Program-made: the position numbers and the translations under genes
Notes under the pieces: model-generated
Databases searched by the model: none
Told to the model about the DNA's origin: nothing
What the model saw: only the letters and a program-made list of their open reading frames with translations
Assembly (NCBI GenBank): GCA_015296075.1
Contig: DVDV01000232.1
Location: forward strand, 41,600 to 105,599
Source of the DNA: Leptolyngbyaceae cyanobacterium M33_DOE_097
GTDB lineage: Bacteria; Cyanobacteriota; Cyanobacteriia; Leptolyngbyales; Leptolyngbyaceae
Length of the DNA: 64,000 nucleotides
Reading direction: 5' to 3'
Shown: positions 26,265-35,517 of the stretch, piece by piece
Layout of the letters: each line of letters opens with the position of its first letter
How positions within the stretch are numbered: the first letter of the stretch is position 1

Positions 26265-27470
26265 ATGCATACTCTCAAAAGTTTACTTGCCCCCTACGAT
26301 CGCGATCTCTTTTTAACTCACAACTGGACTCAGCAAGCGGTTGCGATTACGAGCGATCGCGTCCGCCGCTTTGAATCCCTGTTTACCTGGGATGACCTCA
26401 ACCAGCTCCTAACGTTTCATCAAATTCCCCATCCTGACTTACGCTTCTCGCTCGATGGCCGCACCCTGACTCAAACGGAGTCAGAGAACTGGTTAGAGTG
26501 TCTGCGTCAGGGTGCAACATTGGTGATCAATAGTGTGCGTGAACGAGTACCGTCGCTTGCAAAAGTGGCGGCCGAGCTGCGGTATGAACTTGGGCATCGG
26601 ACTCAAATTAATCTCTACTGCTCACCTGCCAATCAACAGGGATTTGAATGTCACTACGACACGCACGAGGTGTTGATTTTGCAGATTGATGGGCAAAAAG
26701 AATGGTGTGTGTTTGACCAAACCGTACCTTTTCCCGTGGCCGAAACGCGATCACCCGATGATTTGCCACCAGATACCGCGCCTTACCTGACTTGCATCCT
26801 CAAACCGGGAGATGTACTCTACATTCCACGTGGCCACTGGCACTACGCTGTTTCCTGCGATCGCCCGTCGTTACACCTCACCATTGGGATCGATTCACCC
26901 ACGCGACTTGACTGGTTAGAGTGGTTGGTCAATGAGTTACACGACGACCCAGCCTGGCGCGTCAGTTTGCCGCTACTGCGCAAAGGTGACACCCAGGCAG
27001 CGCAGCAGCAAGTTGACGAGTTGCGGCAACAGTTGATTAGTGCTTTGCAAAACCCAGAGCTGACACAGAAATATGTCCAGCAGTTACAGGTCAGCGAGTT
27101 GCCAAAAGTCCCGGCAAACCTTCCGGCACAATTGGGCTTCGATATTTTCAAACAAGGATTCGCGACCCGATTTTATCGAATCCCGACGTTGCCGATTCAG
27201 TTTCAAAATGAGGGCGATCGCTATCAGATTACGCTGGGTTCTAAGCAAGTCACCCTCAGAGGCGTGCCGCTTGAGTTTGTCAAAAACTTGATGACTCAAT
27301 CGAGCTTTGGTTTACTCGACCTGGCGGATTGGGCACCCGATCTCGATTTTGATCTGGATGTGGTGCCGCTGCTGACTCAACTCGTCGAAGCAGGAGTTTT
27401 GCTCGTCGAAGGTGACAACCAGGCCGCTGAGCAAATTTGGCTCAATGCTGATGCCAACCATCACCACTGA
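26265..27470 (+). CDS. JmjC-like cupin oxygenase (cupin_4, ribosomal-oxygenase type)
   Basis: A 401-residue protein with a 2-oxoglutarate/Fe(II) oxygenase fold. Metal ligands are H130 and D132 in CHYDTHEVLILQ and a third His in IPRGHWHYAV near 191-193. QKEWCVF and KPGDVLYIP are further family marks. A C-terminal winged-helix-like part follows from about 300. Relatives include RoxA/YcfD, which hydroxylate arginine in ribosomal protein L16, but in cyanobacteria the substrate is not established. The preceding gene encodes an arginine-rich exported repeat protein; a link is speculative because a terminator separates them. Confidence 0.85.
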   Translation: MHTLKSLLAPYDRDLFLTHNWTQQAVAITSDRVRRFESLFTWDDLNQLLTFHQIPHPDLRFSLDGRTLTQTESENWLECLRQGATLVINSVRERVPSLAKVAAELRYELGHRTQINLYCSPANQQGFECHYDTHEVLILQIDGQKEWCVFDQTVPFPVAETRSPDDLPPDTAPYLTCILKPGDVLYIPRGHWHYAVSCDRPSLHLTIGIDSPTRLDWLEWLVNELHDDPAWRVSLPLLRKGDTQAAQQQVDELRQQLISALQNPELTQKYVQQLQVSELPKVPANLPAQLGFDIFKQGFATRFYRIPTLPIQFQNEGDRYQITLGSKQVTLRGVPLEFVKNLMTQSSFGLLDLADWAPDLDFDLDVVPLLTQLVEAGVLLVEGDNQAAEQIWLNADANHHH

Positions 27471-27510
27471 AGAACTGGACTTTAGACTAAATGCAATTTT
27501 CCGCTATATG

Positions 27511-27536
27511 TAAGGGCGAACGGCTATTCGCCCCTA
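27511..27536. terminator. Palindromic hairpin after the cupin gene
   Basis: TAAGGGCGAA (27511-27520) pairs with TTCGCCCCTA (27527-27536), one mismatch. AT-rich sequence with a later run of T follows. The motif resembles palindromes dispersed in cyanobacterial genomes and may serve as a terminator. Confidence 0.5.
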
Positions 27537-27714
27537 AATTTGGTGTTTTTTTGAACTAATCCAAACTCCAGTTAAGAACAACAGTTGAATAATCTGAGTA
27601 TCTTCCTTGCTGTAAGGGTTTGGTAATGCCACCCCCCTTCCACAAAAATTGCATCTTATCCATAATCCTTTAGGAATGAAATTCAACAACTTCGATATTC
27701 GCTTAGACGGGCGA

Positions 27715-28533
27715 TTATCGGCTTGAGACAAAGGTTTGGTCAACTTCTGCCACAAGCCAGCGACCAAAGATGCTGAAAAAGCAGAGTAACCCCGCGCGAT
27801 CGCCCGTTGGCTTCAGGGCTAGCTCCAACGCCTTACGCATGTAGGATTCTTGCTCAGGGTAGTAGTGAGCAAAGCGCTCGTAGCAGGGGTAAAGATCGCG
27901 AGTAAAGCGGTTTTCTCGCTCCATAACCAGCTCAAATCCGGTTCTGACAAAACGCCGCATCAACCAACCACAGCGCGACTTGACCAAAGCTGAAGCTTGA
28001 GGATGCAGCCCTGAAATTTGGCGCAGATAGGTTTGCGTTTCTAGAATGTCATCTGCCAGATGCAAGGCATGAAACACTAAGTCACTACCTGGTTTAAATG
28101 GAGCGATCGCTTTCTCTAAATCTTCACCCGCTACACACAAGCCTTGAGTTTTGATCAATGCAGGCCAAAACGAGCCGGGCGCTTCTAATTCATCTGGCTC
28201 AATCAAAGCAATCTCAATATCTTTGCAGCATGGGTGCTGACGAGATAAATCCTGCTCAATCTTAGCTAAGCAAGCTTCATCCGTTGGCATCACAGCTGAA
28301 CTTAAAATGACAAAACTATCAATGTCTGAAACCTGCACGATCGCCCGTCCTCTAGGGACAGAACCGCGCAGGTAAAAACTATGCACGCGATCGCCAAACT
28401 CGTGAAGCACGCGATCGCGCAACGCTTCAACTAACTCTAACCAGGGAGGTTGAATTTTCTCCCAGGCGCATTCATTGACGACGTAACCATGCGTATCCGT
28501 TTCAAACAGCGAACCCAGGGGGCGAATGTCCAT
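27715..28533 (-). CDS. Nucleotidyltransferase-domain protein (272 aa)
   Basis: The N-terminal part has the polymerase-beta-like nucleotidyltransferase signature: YLRGSVPRGRAI followed by VSDIDSFVI, with a further acidic residue in KDIEIALIE. The C-terminal half is helical and may bind substrate. It could be a stand-alone minimal nucleotidyltransferase or an aminoglycoside-nucleotidyltransferase-like enzyme; there is no antitoxin-like HEPN partner beside it. Substrate unknown. Confidence 0.8.
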   Translation of the reverse strand: MDIRPLGSLFETDTHGYVVNECAWEKIQPPWLELVEALRDRVLHEFGDRVHSFYLRGSVPRGRAIVQVSDIDSFVILSSAVMPTDEACLAKIEQDLSRQHPCCKDIEIALIEPDELEAPGSFWPALIKTQGLCVAGEDLEKAIAPFKPGSDLVFHALHLADDILETQTYLRQISGLHPQASALVKSRCGWLMRRFVRTGFELVMERENRFTRDLYPCYERFAHYYPEQESYMRKALELALKPTGDRAGLLCFFSIFGRWLVAEVDQTFVSSR

Positions 28534-28723
28534 ATCAGCGATTTAAGCTCAACTCTGAAATGGTTGGTAGATGCACTCAGCAACCGTAACTCTCGAAAAC
28601 AGGAAACATTGCCTGGTTAGGGAAACAGGGTTTTGTTTCATGGCTACTGGTTTAGACCGTGAGTGACTGTTGTTGGTTCCTGAAGCGGGGAAATCAATAA
28701 AGTTGAACTTGACCGGATTGAGG

Positions 28724-28835
28724 GTGGGGGATTTGTAGAAGTGGGAGAGTGGGGGATTTGTAGAAGGGGGGGAGTGGGAGAGTGGGGAAGGGGGGGAGTG
28801 GGGGAGTGGGGAGTGGGGAGTGGGGAGTGGGGAGT
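28724..28835. repeat. Short tandem repeats (STRR-type heptamers) and 18-bp direct repeat
   Basis: Five exact copies of GGGGAGT run from 28801 to 28835. Upstream, GTGGGGGATTTGTAGAAG occurs twice (28724-28741 and 28749-28766), with degenerate G-rich units between. Such G-rich heptamers are well known in filamentous cyanobacteria. The block ends 22 bases before the next start codon. Confidence 0.9.
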
Positions 28836-28856
28836 TAGGGCAAGCGAGGAAGGAGA

Positions 28857-29837
28857 ATGGGACGGAGACGCAGACGAAGGTATGATGAAGAGTTGGAGCA
28901 ACGGGCGATCGCGGCACCTCCTGAGCAGTCGAGTCGGTTGTTGTCGCGGCCGTTTGATGACACGCAAACCAGCGCATCGGGAAGCAACCCTAAGTTTGGC
29001 TACAACTTGCAGCAGATTCCGGTTTATGGGCAGGCAAAGGGTGGGGTGAATCAGGAAGCGGAGTTGGTGACGGCAGCGGCAACCCTCGCGCAGGATGAAA
29101 CGGCCCAGACGCAACTGCCAGATCTGGAAGTGCCTGAAATCGTCAAACGAGAGGAGGAGTCAACGCTGAATGAGACGTTACTTACCTCAGTGAATGCGTA
29201 CCAGAAGTTTTTGTTGCATCAAGGCATCACTCGCAGCAGTGCGCCACCAATCTTCGGGGTACGCGATCCGCGCATTGCCCACGAGCAAGCGACTCGTTGG
29301 ATGCTGAGTCCTAACAGTGGAGAGTTAGCAGCATTTAACCAGAAGCAGGAGTTTGCCAAACAACTGGTTGAGATTGGTGGGCGCGATCCCTCCTCTGGGG
29401 TGGAATGGGCAACCACTCAACAAGTGCGACGGTTGAAGGAGTTGTTAAGCCAGATTCAATCAGGCAGTCAGGCCAGCGGCAAAGCGGCGGACTCTGACCC
29501 CAAACGCGAGTTAGAACAGATTATTGCTGAAATCATGCATCGGCACGGAACACAACCTACGCCAGCCGCAGAGGGATATCCTAGGGGCGATCGCCGGAGG
29601 CAACCCAACCTGCGCGATACCGAAATGGGGATGCACGTTACCGGAGAAGCGATGGATGTGTTTTTTGACTTAACCGTGAATGCGGGAGAACCCGTTTTGG
29701 ATGCGATCGCAGCCCAATTTGGACTCCAACGCCCGATCGCCAAGATTGGCGAGTTTTCTGAACCCTGGCACTATGAGTTAGCCGAGACACGCTTGGACAA
29801 TCGCATCCCCGGTGAGGAACCGCACTTGCAAGCGTAG
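28857..29837 (+). CDS. M15-like peptidase domain protein with injection-system-cargo-like N-terminus
   Basis: The 326-residue protein has no signal peptide. The N-terminus (arginine run at 3-8, then SRLLSRPFDD at 26-35 and a GYNLQQIPVYG segment at 48-58) resembles the leaders of DUF4157-type and other cargo proteins of extracellular contractile injection systems. The C-terminus has a full M15 (VanY/VanX) site: H260 and D267 in MHVTGEAMD, and E302 and H305 in EPWHYE. The middle (100-250) is of unknown type. It may be a peptidoglycan carboxypeptidase delivered by such a system; no injection-system structural genes are in the window, so this is inference. GAGG at 28846-28849 serves as ribosome binding site. 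Confidence 0.7.
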   Translation: MGRRRRRRYDEELEQRAIAAPPEQSSRLLSRPFDDTQTSASGSNPKFGYNLQQIPVYGQAKGGVNQEAELVTAAATLAQDETAQTQLPDLEVPEIVKREEESTLNETLLTSVNAYQKFLLHQGITRSSAPPIFGVRDPRIAHEQATRWMLSPNSGELAAFNQKQEFAKQLVEIGGRDPSSGVEWATTQQVRRLKELLSQIQSGSQASGKAADSDPKRELEQIIAEIMHRHGTQPTPAAEGYPRGDRRRQPNLRDTEMGMHVTGEAMDVFFDLTVNAGEPVLDAIAAQFGLQRPIAKIGEFSEPWHYELAETRLDNRIPGEEPHLQA

Positions 29838-29848
29838 GAGGGCAACGG

Positions 29849-30568
29849 TTAATTTGCCGCCGCTCCCCGAATCACTAGGCGATCGCCCTGAAGCTCCACG
29901 TCTTTGACCTGCAAATCGCCCAGTTGCAAGTTTACGTTGATCCGCTCTTGCAACTCTTCTGGAGCAATGCCGAGGCGCTCAGCCACTTCGGGCAGGGAAA
30001 AGCTGAGTCCACCCAGACGAATGCGGGTAGACTCATCCAGCACGAGCTGACCGTTTTCAACGCGGGGTTTGCCTTCAATGCCGACATAAATTGGGCGATC
30101 GCCCAAAGCTGGAAAAGCCTGCAAAACACGGGTCAGGGCTTCTTTTTCTTGACTTGAGAGGCTCGTCTCTGAAAGCTTGTTGAGGTTGATGACCGCACCC
30201 GTTTCAAGTGTTTCATTGCGAATCGAGGTATTCACCCCCTCAACCGCCTTTGCCACTTTCAGCTTTTTGACCGAGCGATTGACCTCAGACTGCACCAAAC
30301 CGTTCAGTTCTTTTTGGTCTAGCTCTACGGCCACAGATTCACCTGCATTTGCCTGACGGACGACCTGGTCAACTTTTTGAGTCACCACTTGCCGTTGTGC
30401 CTCCGCCTCTTGAGCCACGATTTGAGGATTAATCGGTTCTACGGTCGAGTTGGCAGTGTACCAGTCTGGCAAGCGAGTTGCCCGCTGCCAGAAATAGAAA
30501 GCAAACCCCCCAACCGTACCCAGCAAAAGGCAAAGGGCAATAAAGACGCGTTTCCAGGTGTTACTCAT
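29849..30568 (-). CDS. Membrane-anchored conserved hypothetical protein (239 aa)
   Basis: One N-terminal helix (VFIALCLLLGTVGGFAFYFW, residues 8-27) anchors an extracytoplasmic domain. The domain contains paired beta-like segments such as SVAVELDQKELNGLVQSEV and a late TRIRLGGLSFSLPEVAERLG, and ends with VELQGDRLVIRG. No known motif is recognised. It lies convergent to the M15-like gene with 11 bases between stops, and downstream of the lipoprotein gene at 30631 with 62 bases between, so those two may form an operon. Confidence 0.7.
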   Translation of the reverse strand: MSNTWKRVFIALCLLLGTVGGFAFYFWQRATRLPDWYTANSTVEPINPQIVAQEAEAQRQVVTQKVDQVVRQANAGESVAVELDQKELNGLVQSEVNRSVKKLKVAKAVEGVNTSIRNETLETGAVINLNKLSETSLSSQEKEALTRVLQAFPALGDRPIYVGIEGKPRVENGQLVLDESTRIRLGGLSFSLPEVAERLGIAPEELQERINVNLQLGDLQVKDVELQGDRLVIRGAAAN

Positions 30569-30630
30569 GAGCGGTTGCAGTGAAAAGTATTTCTATCCTA
30601 TTCAGAACGGGACCCTATCGCCGCAATGTT

Positions 30631-31434
30631 TCAAATTCCGAACCCTTGAATGAATGTTGTGGCAAGCGTCCCTTCAAAAGTTGGGCGAATAGCCGTGATG
30701 ATGACGGCGACTTGCTGACCATCGGGTGAGAGTAGCACCTCTCGAATCGAGTAAGACACAACCCCCTCTTGATATTGCTCTAGGGAACCCAGCGATCGCG
30801 TTTTGCCTTGGTGGGTAATCTGTAGCTCCATCGCGGCCTTATCTTTTTCGGCGGTGCCGCCAAACATGGGGGAGAGGGTCTGCTTTTGTTGCAGTCGGAG
30901 TTGCATCGGCGCACCCTGCAATTGCACGGTGACAACTTCACCCGCACCACTAGTCTGCGATCGCTCCAGGGGCAAGACTTTTCCTGATGTCGGTTGCGTC
31001 AGGTTAAGCGATTGGCGCAACGCTTGCGTCTTCTGCAACAGGCTATTTTCAGCCACCGTCAGGGAAACTTGAGCATCTGCTTCACCATAGGATGTGGTGA
31101 TACAGCCATTGGGAACGCAACGATTTTCAGCTAAATCAACAATTTGCAACGCCGCTCTCGGAATACCCGCGCCTGTATCGCGTGAGCTTTCTAACTGCAT
31201 AAAGTAGCGACCATCAGATGAGAAGCCAGCTGTGCGTTGACTCGCGGTAAAGGTGGCGGTAGTCGGCGGAGACGCTTGGGCTGCAGGCACTTGAGCCTGA
31301 GTCTGCATCACTGTAGGAGACGGGCTGCCCGTTTCTGCCGTAGGCTTGAAGCCAGCCACATTACAGCCAGCCCCCACTAACAAAATCGGCAGAACAGCAA
31401 TCAAAGAACGAAGGGAACAAACACGTACCAGCAT
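30631..31434 (-). CDS. Putative lipoprotein, DUF2259-like
   Basis: The N-terminus has a lipoprotein signal with lipobox LVGAGC (cysteine at about 24), followed by a P/T/S-rich linker. The C-terminal domain has FSSDGRYFMQLESSRDTGAG, ALQIVDLAENRC and SPDGQQVAVII, a pattern seen in DUF2259 secreted proteins. Function unknown. It lies 62 bases upstream of the membrane-anchored protein gene on the same strand. Confidence 0.7.
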   Translation of the reverse strand: MLVRVCSLRSLIAVLPILLVGAGCNVAGFKPTAETGSPSPTVMQTQAQVPAAQASPPTTATFTASQRTAGFSSDGRYFMQLESSRDTGAGIPRAALQIVDLAENRCVPNGCITTSYGEADAQVSLTVAENSLLQKTQALRQSLNLTQPTSGKVLPLERSQTSGAGEVVTVQLQGAPMQLRLQQKQTLSPMFGGTAEKDKAAMELQITHQGKTRSLGSLEQYQEGVVSYSIREVLLSPDGQQVAVIITAIRPTFEGTLATTFIQGFGI

Positions 31435-31951
31435 AGAATTTCACGTCCTACACACGCTAAAAAATTTGAATATCAGTTCAGTCAATCTACTTACATCTAA
31501 TTAGACTGAACTGACTTAAGAAAGGTGCCTTAATGTAGTTTTTTGCAACAATTAAGCCATCCATCTACTATCCAGCTTCACGACTTGACTCCCAATTCCG
31601 GAAGCTTCGATAGCCGCTTTTAATAGCTGAAAAGCAGGAGAGGAAACCGTTCCAGTTGCCCTTTTGTCGGCAACGTGCAAGCAGAGCTATCATTCCACGT
31701 GGGTTACCTGGAAATTGACATACTCATCCAACCAATCATGAACAAAGAATAAATAAGCTTATAACTCTCTAAAAAAAGATTTATCCTAAACGTTGCCAAA
31801 GTTGATTTATCTGCGATCGCTCAACCACTGGGTAAAGCGCTCAGCCTCAAGTTGATTTCACCTTTACGCTGCACCGTTCACACCCACTCATCTCGCAATC
31901 TCAACTCCCTGTTATTTCATTAATCGCTTCAAAACCGGAGATCCCATCAAC
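31435..31951. other. Divergent intergenic region, no feature seen
   Basis: The 517 bases are AT-rich and separate the lipoprotein gene from the SH3-type gene. No ORF or clear hairpin is visible. GGAG at 31938-31941 serves the next gene. Confidence 0.45.
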
Positions 31952-32584
31952 ATGAAGTTAACAAATGCGTTTTTGGCTGTGAGCCTTGCGATCGCGCCCT
32001 TCGGTATCGCAATTAGCGCAAAAGCAGACACGGTCGATGCACGCTGTGATGTCTACCCTAAAGGCAGTGATAAGGCAAAATCTTCGGGTCTGTGTACCTT
32101 TTCACAACGCCAGGGGGCAGTAAGTATTCAATTGCAGAATGGAAAGCGCTACGAGCTACTTCCGGTTGGCAACCAACCCGGAAATTACCGCGACCAAAAT
32201 GGCAAAGCGGCCTATCGTCAATCAGGTTTGGGCGATCGCGGCCAAATTTATCGGCTTGCAACAGAGTCAATCTTCGTCTACTGGGATACAGCCCCTTACA
32301 GCGCCGCAACCAGCCCAAATGCCTCAGCCAATCAGGGCTATCGCACCGCAACTTTGACTGCTGCTGATGCAGGGGCGCGGATCAACGTGCGATCGCAGCC
32401 AACCATCAAATCCAGCTCACCGCACTATGGCTTACCAGGCGATTCGGTTCAGGTGCTTAAATGCGTTCCTGACAAAGACAATCCCGGCAGTGATTTGAAC
32501 TGGTGCAACGTTCGATTTGTCAAATCAAAAGCGACGGGTTGGGTACGCAGTGACTACATTATGTTTTCAGGCGATGGAGAGTAG
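31952..32584 (+). CDS. Secreted SH3-domain protein (210 aa)
   Basis: A Sec signal peptide (AFLAVSLAIAPFGIAISAKA) is followed by a first domain (about 27-108) that starts ARCDVYPKGSDKA and ends with an IFVYWD strand. A C-terminal bacterial SH3 domain (130-205) shows ARINVRSQPTIKSSSPHYG, GDSVQVLKC and ATGWVRSDYI. Paired cysteines in each part suggest disulphides. SH3b domains bind peptidoglycan peptides; a structural or regulatory periplasmic role is likely. Confidence 0.8.
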   Translation: MKLTNAFLAVSLAIAPFGIAISAKADTVDARCDVYPKGSDKAKSSGLCTFSQRQGAVSIQLQNGKRYELLPVGNQPGNYRDQNGKAAYRQSGLGDRGQIYRLATESIFVYWDTAPYSAATSPNASANQGYRTATLTAADAGARINVRSQPTIKSSSPHYGLPGDSVQVLKCVPDKDNPGSDLNWCNVRFVKSKATGWVRSDYIMFSGDGE

Positions 32585-32648
32585 AACACTTCACTAGATA
32601 GTTTAGATGATCAATTCATGGCTCTTTTTTGATGATTAGGAGATTTTT

Positions 32649-32885
32649 ATGAGCATCGAAGATAAAATCAAAGCAACAGCTAAAGATGTAGAAGGCAAAC
32701 TACAATCGGCAGCCGGAGAAGTAACAGGCGACGAACAAATGAAGGTCGAAGGCGAAGCGAAACAGTTACAAGCCGATGCCATGCACGCTGCCGCAGAGCT
32801 AAAAGAAAAAGCCCAAAACTTAGTAGACAAACTAAAACACGCGGCGACTGATGCGATCGACCAGGTAAAAGACAAACTCGATTAA
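32649..32885 (+). CDS. CsbD family stress protein
   Basis: A 78-residue hydrophilic helical protein with the CsbD pattern MSIEDKIKATAKDVEGKLQ, GEVTGDEQMKVEGEAKQLQ and repeated KxKxA helices. CsbD-like proteins are induced by general stress in many bacteria; the molecular role is unknown. TAGGAGATTTTT gives a strong ribosome binding site. Confidence 0.9.
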   Translation: MSIEDKIKATAKDVEGKLQSAAGEVTGDEQMKVEGEAKQLQADAMHAAAELKEKAQNLVDKLKHAATDAIDQVKDKLD

Positions 32886-33405
32886 CTGGGGCGATCGCGC
32901 CATTCGTTATCCCGGTTATTACAGTAGGGCCTGTTGCCCCGCACAAAGTCTCTACAACGCTTCTAACCGGGATACCATTTTAGAATTAGATTTAACACTT
33001 GAAAGCCGTTTTCAAATCAAGATTAAATTCTTCTCAATATATTTAAGTTGATATCACTGATAAAATCCCCAAAATAGACTTTTCGGAATCTAGAAATCAA
33101 TCATTGCTTGGACTCTTAATTTAATCCAACAAGAACTTATTTCTGCTATTGCTCGTCTAAATAGACTGGCTGGCAGTTTTTTTATGCTGTGCTAAGCCAA
33201 CTTTCATGAGAATTTGCTTACATGGAGAGGGAACTTTTTCTCCTGTAATGCAACCCTATGACTGGCCCCATTCAAGTTCTACTTGCCCAATCAGAAGCAG
33301 CCAATAAAACCGCTTCACCCTAACGCAGGATAGATCTTTCTCATCTTTAGATATGTAATTGTTTGAGCATCGCCAATGAAAACGAAGCATAAAAGGAATC
33401 TGTTA
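32886..33405. other. Intergenic region, no feature seen
   Basis: These 520 bases are AT-rich in their second part. A T-run at 33177-33183 has no convincing stem before it. No ORF is supported, apart from the optional upstream start of the next gene at 33376. Confidence 0.4.
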
Positions 33406-35472
33406 ATGAAACGTTTGAGGATTGCCTTGGCGGCTCTACTTGTTGCAGCCTTTGTCTTACCGTCTGTGCTGCACTTCCCCGATGCAGTTGCATTAGCAGA
33501 GGCACCGGGGAACAGAGCTGAAATTGGCACCTGGGGTTTCGATACAGCAGGGATGGATCAAGATGTCAAACCTGGCAACGACTTCGTTCGCTATGCCAAT
33601 GGCACGTATATCGAGACATTAGAAATTCCGGCCGATCGCGCAGAATATGGCATGTTTAGCAAGCTGCACGATCTCAGCCAGGAGCGCACCCGCGAGATTA
33701 TTGAGGGTGTTGCGGCAAACCCCACCGGAAGCGCAGCGGCGGTTAAGGTCGGCACCTTCTACTCTACTTTTATGGATGAAGTGGCGATCGAGGCAAAGGG
33801 CACCCAACCCCTGCAGGCAATGCTGGCACCCATTGCCAAAATTGCCAGTATCTCTGATTTGTCGCGCTATCTTGGTGTGGCGAACACAATTAGCGTGAAC
33901 ACACCCTTTGAAGCCGATGTTGCCCAAGATCTGAAGGATGTTAACCGCATGTCGGTCTACTTGGGACAAGGTGGGCTTGGTATGCCCGATCGCGATTATT
34001 ACCTTGATACAAAAAACGAAAAATTTGTTGAAACCGCCGCGAAGTACCGCACCAACGTTGCGGCACAGCTCAAACTAGCAGGCATTGCCGACGCTGATGC
34101 TAAAGCCCAGAAAATCTTTGACCTTGAGAAAAAGATTGCTGAAGTCCACTGGACAAATGTTGAACAACGGCAAATTGACAAACTCTACAATCTTTATGCA
34201 GCCGCCGATTTGCCCAAGCAGTTTCCAGGCGTTGACTGGCAGCAATTTCGCGAGGGAGCAGGCATTAGCCGCGAGAAGCAAGTGATTGTTACCAATCCTT
34301 CGGCTTTTGTTGGCATGGCAAAGCTGGTCGCGTCTGAGCCACTCCAAACCTGGAAGGACTATCTCACTTATCACGCGATTAACCGCGCCGCACCCGCGTT
34401 ACCCAAGGCATTTGTTGACACTCGCTTTAGCTTTTATGGCACTGTGCTGAGTGGCGCACCCGAGATTCAACCGCGCTGGAAACGAGGCGTTAACTTGACG
34501 AATAACCTGCTAGGGGAAGCCGTCGGAGAGTTGTACGTTGCCAAGTATTTCACGCCAGAGGCGAAGGCAAAGGCGGATGCACTCGTTAAAAATCTGATTG
34601 CCGCGATGGATGAGCGGCTCGCTAACCTTGATTGGATGGAGGCTAAAACCAAAGTAGCTGCCCGTGATAAGCTGGCTACCTTTACCGCTAAGATTGGCTA
34701 TCCCGACCAGTGGCGTGATTACAGCGCATTTGAGGTAAAGGCAGGCGATGCCCTCGGCAACTTGCTACGAGGTGACACATTTGAGTACCAGCGCAACGTT
34801 GACAAGCTCGGCAAACCCATCGATCGCAGCGAATGGGGCATGGCTCCAATGGTCGTGAACGCTTACGCCAATCCCTTATGGAATGAGATCGTTTTCCCCG
34901 CTGCGATTTTGCAACCGCCTTTCTTTGACCCTAACGCTGACCCAGCCGTTAACTATGGCGGCATTGGCGCAGTGATTGGGCACGAAATCAGTCACCACTT
35001 TGACGATCAGGGGCGCAAGTTTGACAAAACGGGTGCCCTGGCTGACTGGTGGACCGAAGCTGATGTCAAACGCTTTCAAGCGTTAACCGACAAGGTTGTT
35101 GCGCAGTATGCCGCTTACGAACCGTTGCCCGGTAAAAACGTGAATGGTGAGTTGACGTTAGGCGAAAACATTGCTGACCTGGCTGGATTAACGGTTGCTT
35201 ACGATGCCTATCAGCGATCGCTCGGCGGCAAGCCAGCCCCGGTGATTGATGGCATGACAGGCGATCAGCGGTTCTTCTTGGGGTTTGCCCAAGTTTGGCG
35301 GCAAAAGTACCGTGACCCCGCGTTACTGCAAAGTTTAACGGTTGGCCCCCACACCCCAGGTCACTTCCGGCCTTATGTTGTGCGTAACCTTGATGCCTGG
35401 TACAACGCCTTTGATGTGAAACCTGGCGACCAACTCTATCTCTCTAAAAAAGACCGCGCCCGCGTCTGGTAA
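33406..35472 (+). CDS. M13 family (neprilysin-like) zinc metallopeptidase
   Basis: An exported endopeptidase of 688 residues. The zinc site is HEISHHFDDQG near residue 526 (HExxH) with the third ligand in GENIADLAGL near 586; NAYANP is the substrate-binding NAYY-type segment and YRDP and the C-terminal tail (ending RARVW) close the fold. The N-terminus has a signal peptide (LRIALAALLVAAFVLPSVL). The ATG at 33406 is preferred over 33376, since AAGGAA lies upstream and the signal begins there. Bacterial M13 peptidases usually act on small extracytoplasmic peptides. Confidence 0.93.
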   Translation: MKRLRIALAALLVAAFVLPSVLHFPDAVALAEAPGNRAEIGTWGFDTAGMDQDVKPGNDFVRYANGTYIETLEIPADRAEYGMFSKLHDLSQERTREIIEGVAANPTGSAAAVKVGTFYSTFMDEVAIEAKGTQPLQAMLAPIAKIASISDLSRYLGVANTISVNTPFEADVAQDLKDVNRMSVYLGQGGLGMPDRDYYLDTKNEKFVETAAKYRTNVAAQLKLAGIADADAKAQKIFDLEKKIAEVHWTNVEQRQIDKLYNLYAAADLPKQFPGVDWQQFREGAGISREKQVIVTNPSAFVGMAKLVASEPLQTWKDYLTYHAINRAAPALPKAFVDTRFSFYGTVLSGAPEIQPRWKRGVNLTNNLLGEAVGELYVAKYFTPEAKAKADALVKNLIAAMDERLANLDWMEAKTKVAARDKLATFTAKIGYPDQWRDYSAFEVKAGDALGNLLRGDTFEYQRNVDKLGKPIDRSEWGMAPMVVNAYANPLWNEIVFPAAILQPPFFDPNADPAVNYGGIGAVIGHEISHHFDDQGRKFDKTGALADWWTEADVKRFQALTDKVVAQYAAYEPLPGKNVNGELTLGENIADLAGLTVAYDAYQRSLGGKPAPVIDGMTGDQRFFLGFAQVWRQKYRDPALLQSLTVGPHTPGHFRPYVVRNLDAWYNAFDVKPGDQLYLSKKDRARVW

Positions 35473-35517
35473 AGCAGCGGCACCACAAGGGATGGCAGGT
35501 TGAAAGGAATGAATTTT

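Noticed and set aside
28724..28835. CRISPR-like array
   Set aside because: Units are 7 or 18 bases with no regular spacers; it is an STRR block.
28549..29114. Two minus-strand ORFs rich in PLPTPHSP
   Set aside because: They read the G-rich heptamer block in reverse and overlap the M15-like gene; low-complexity artefact.
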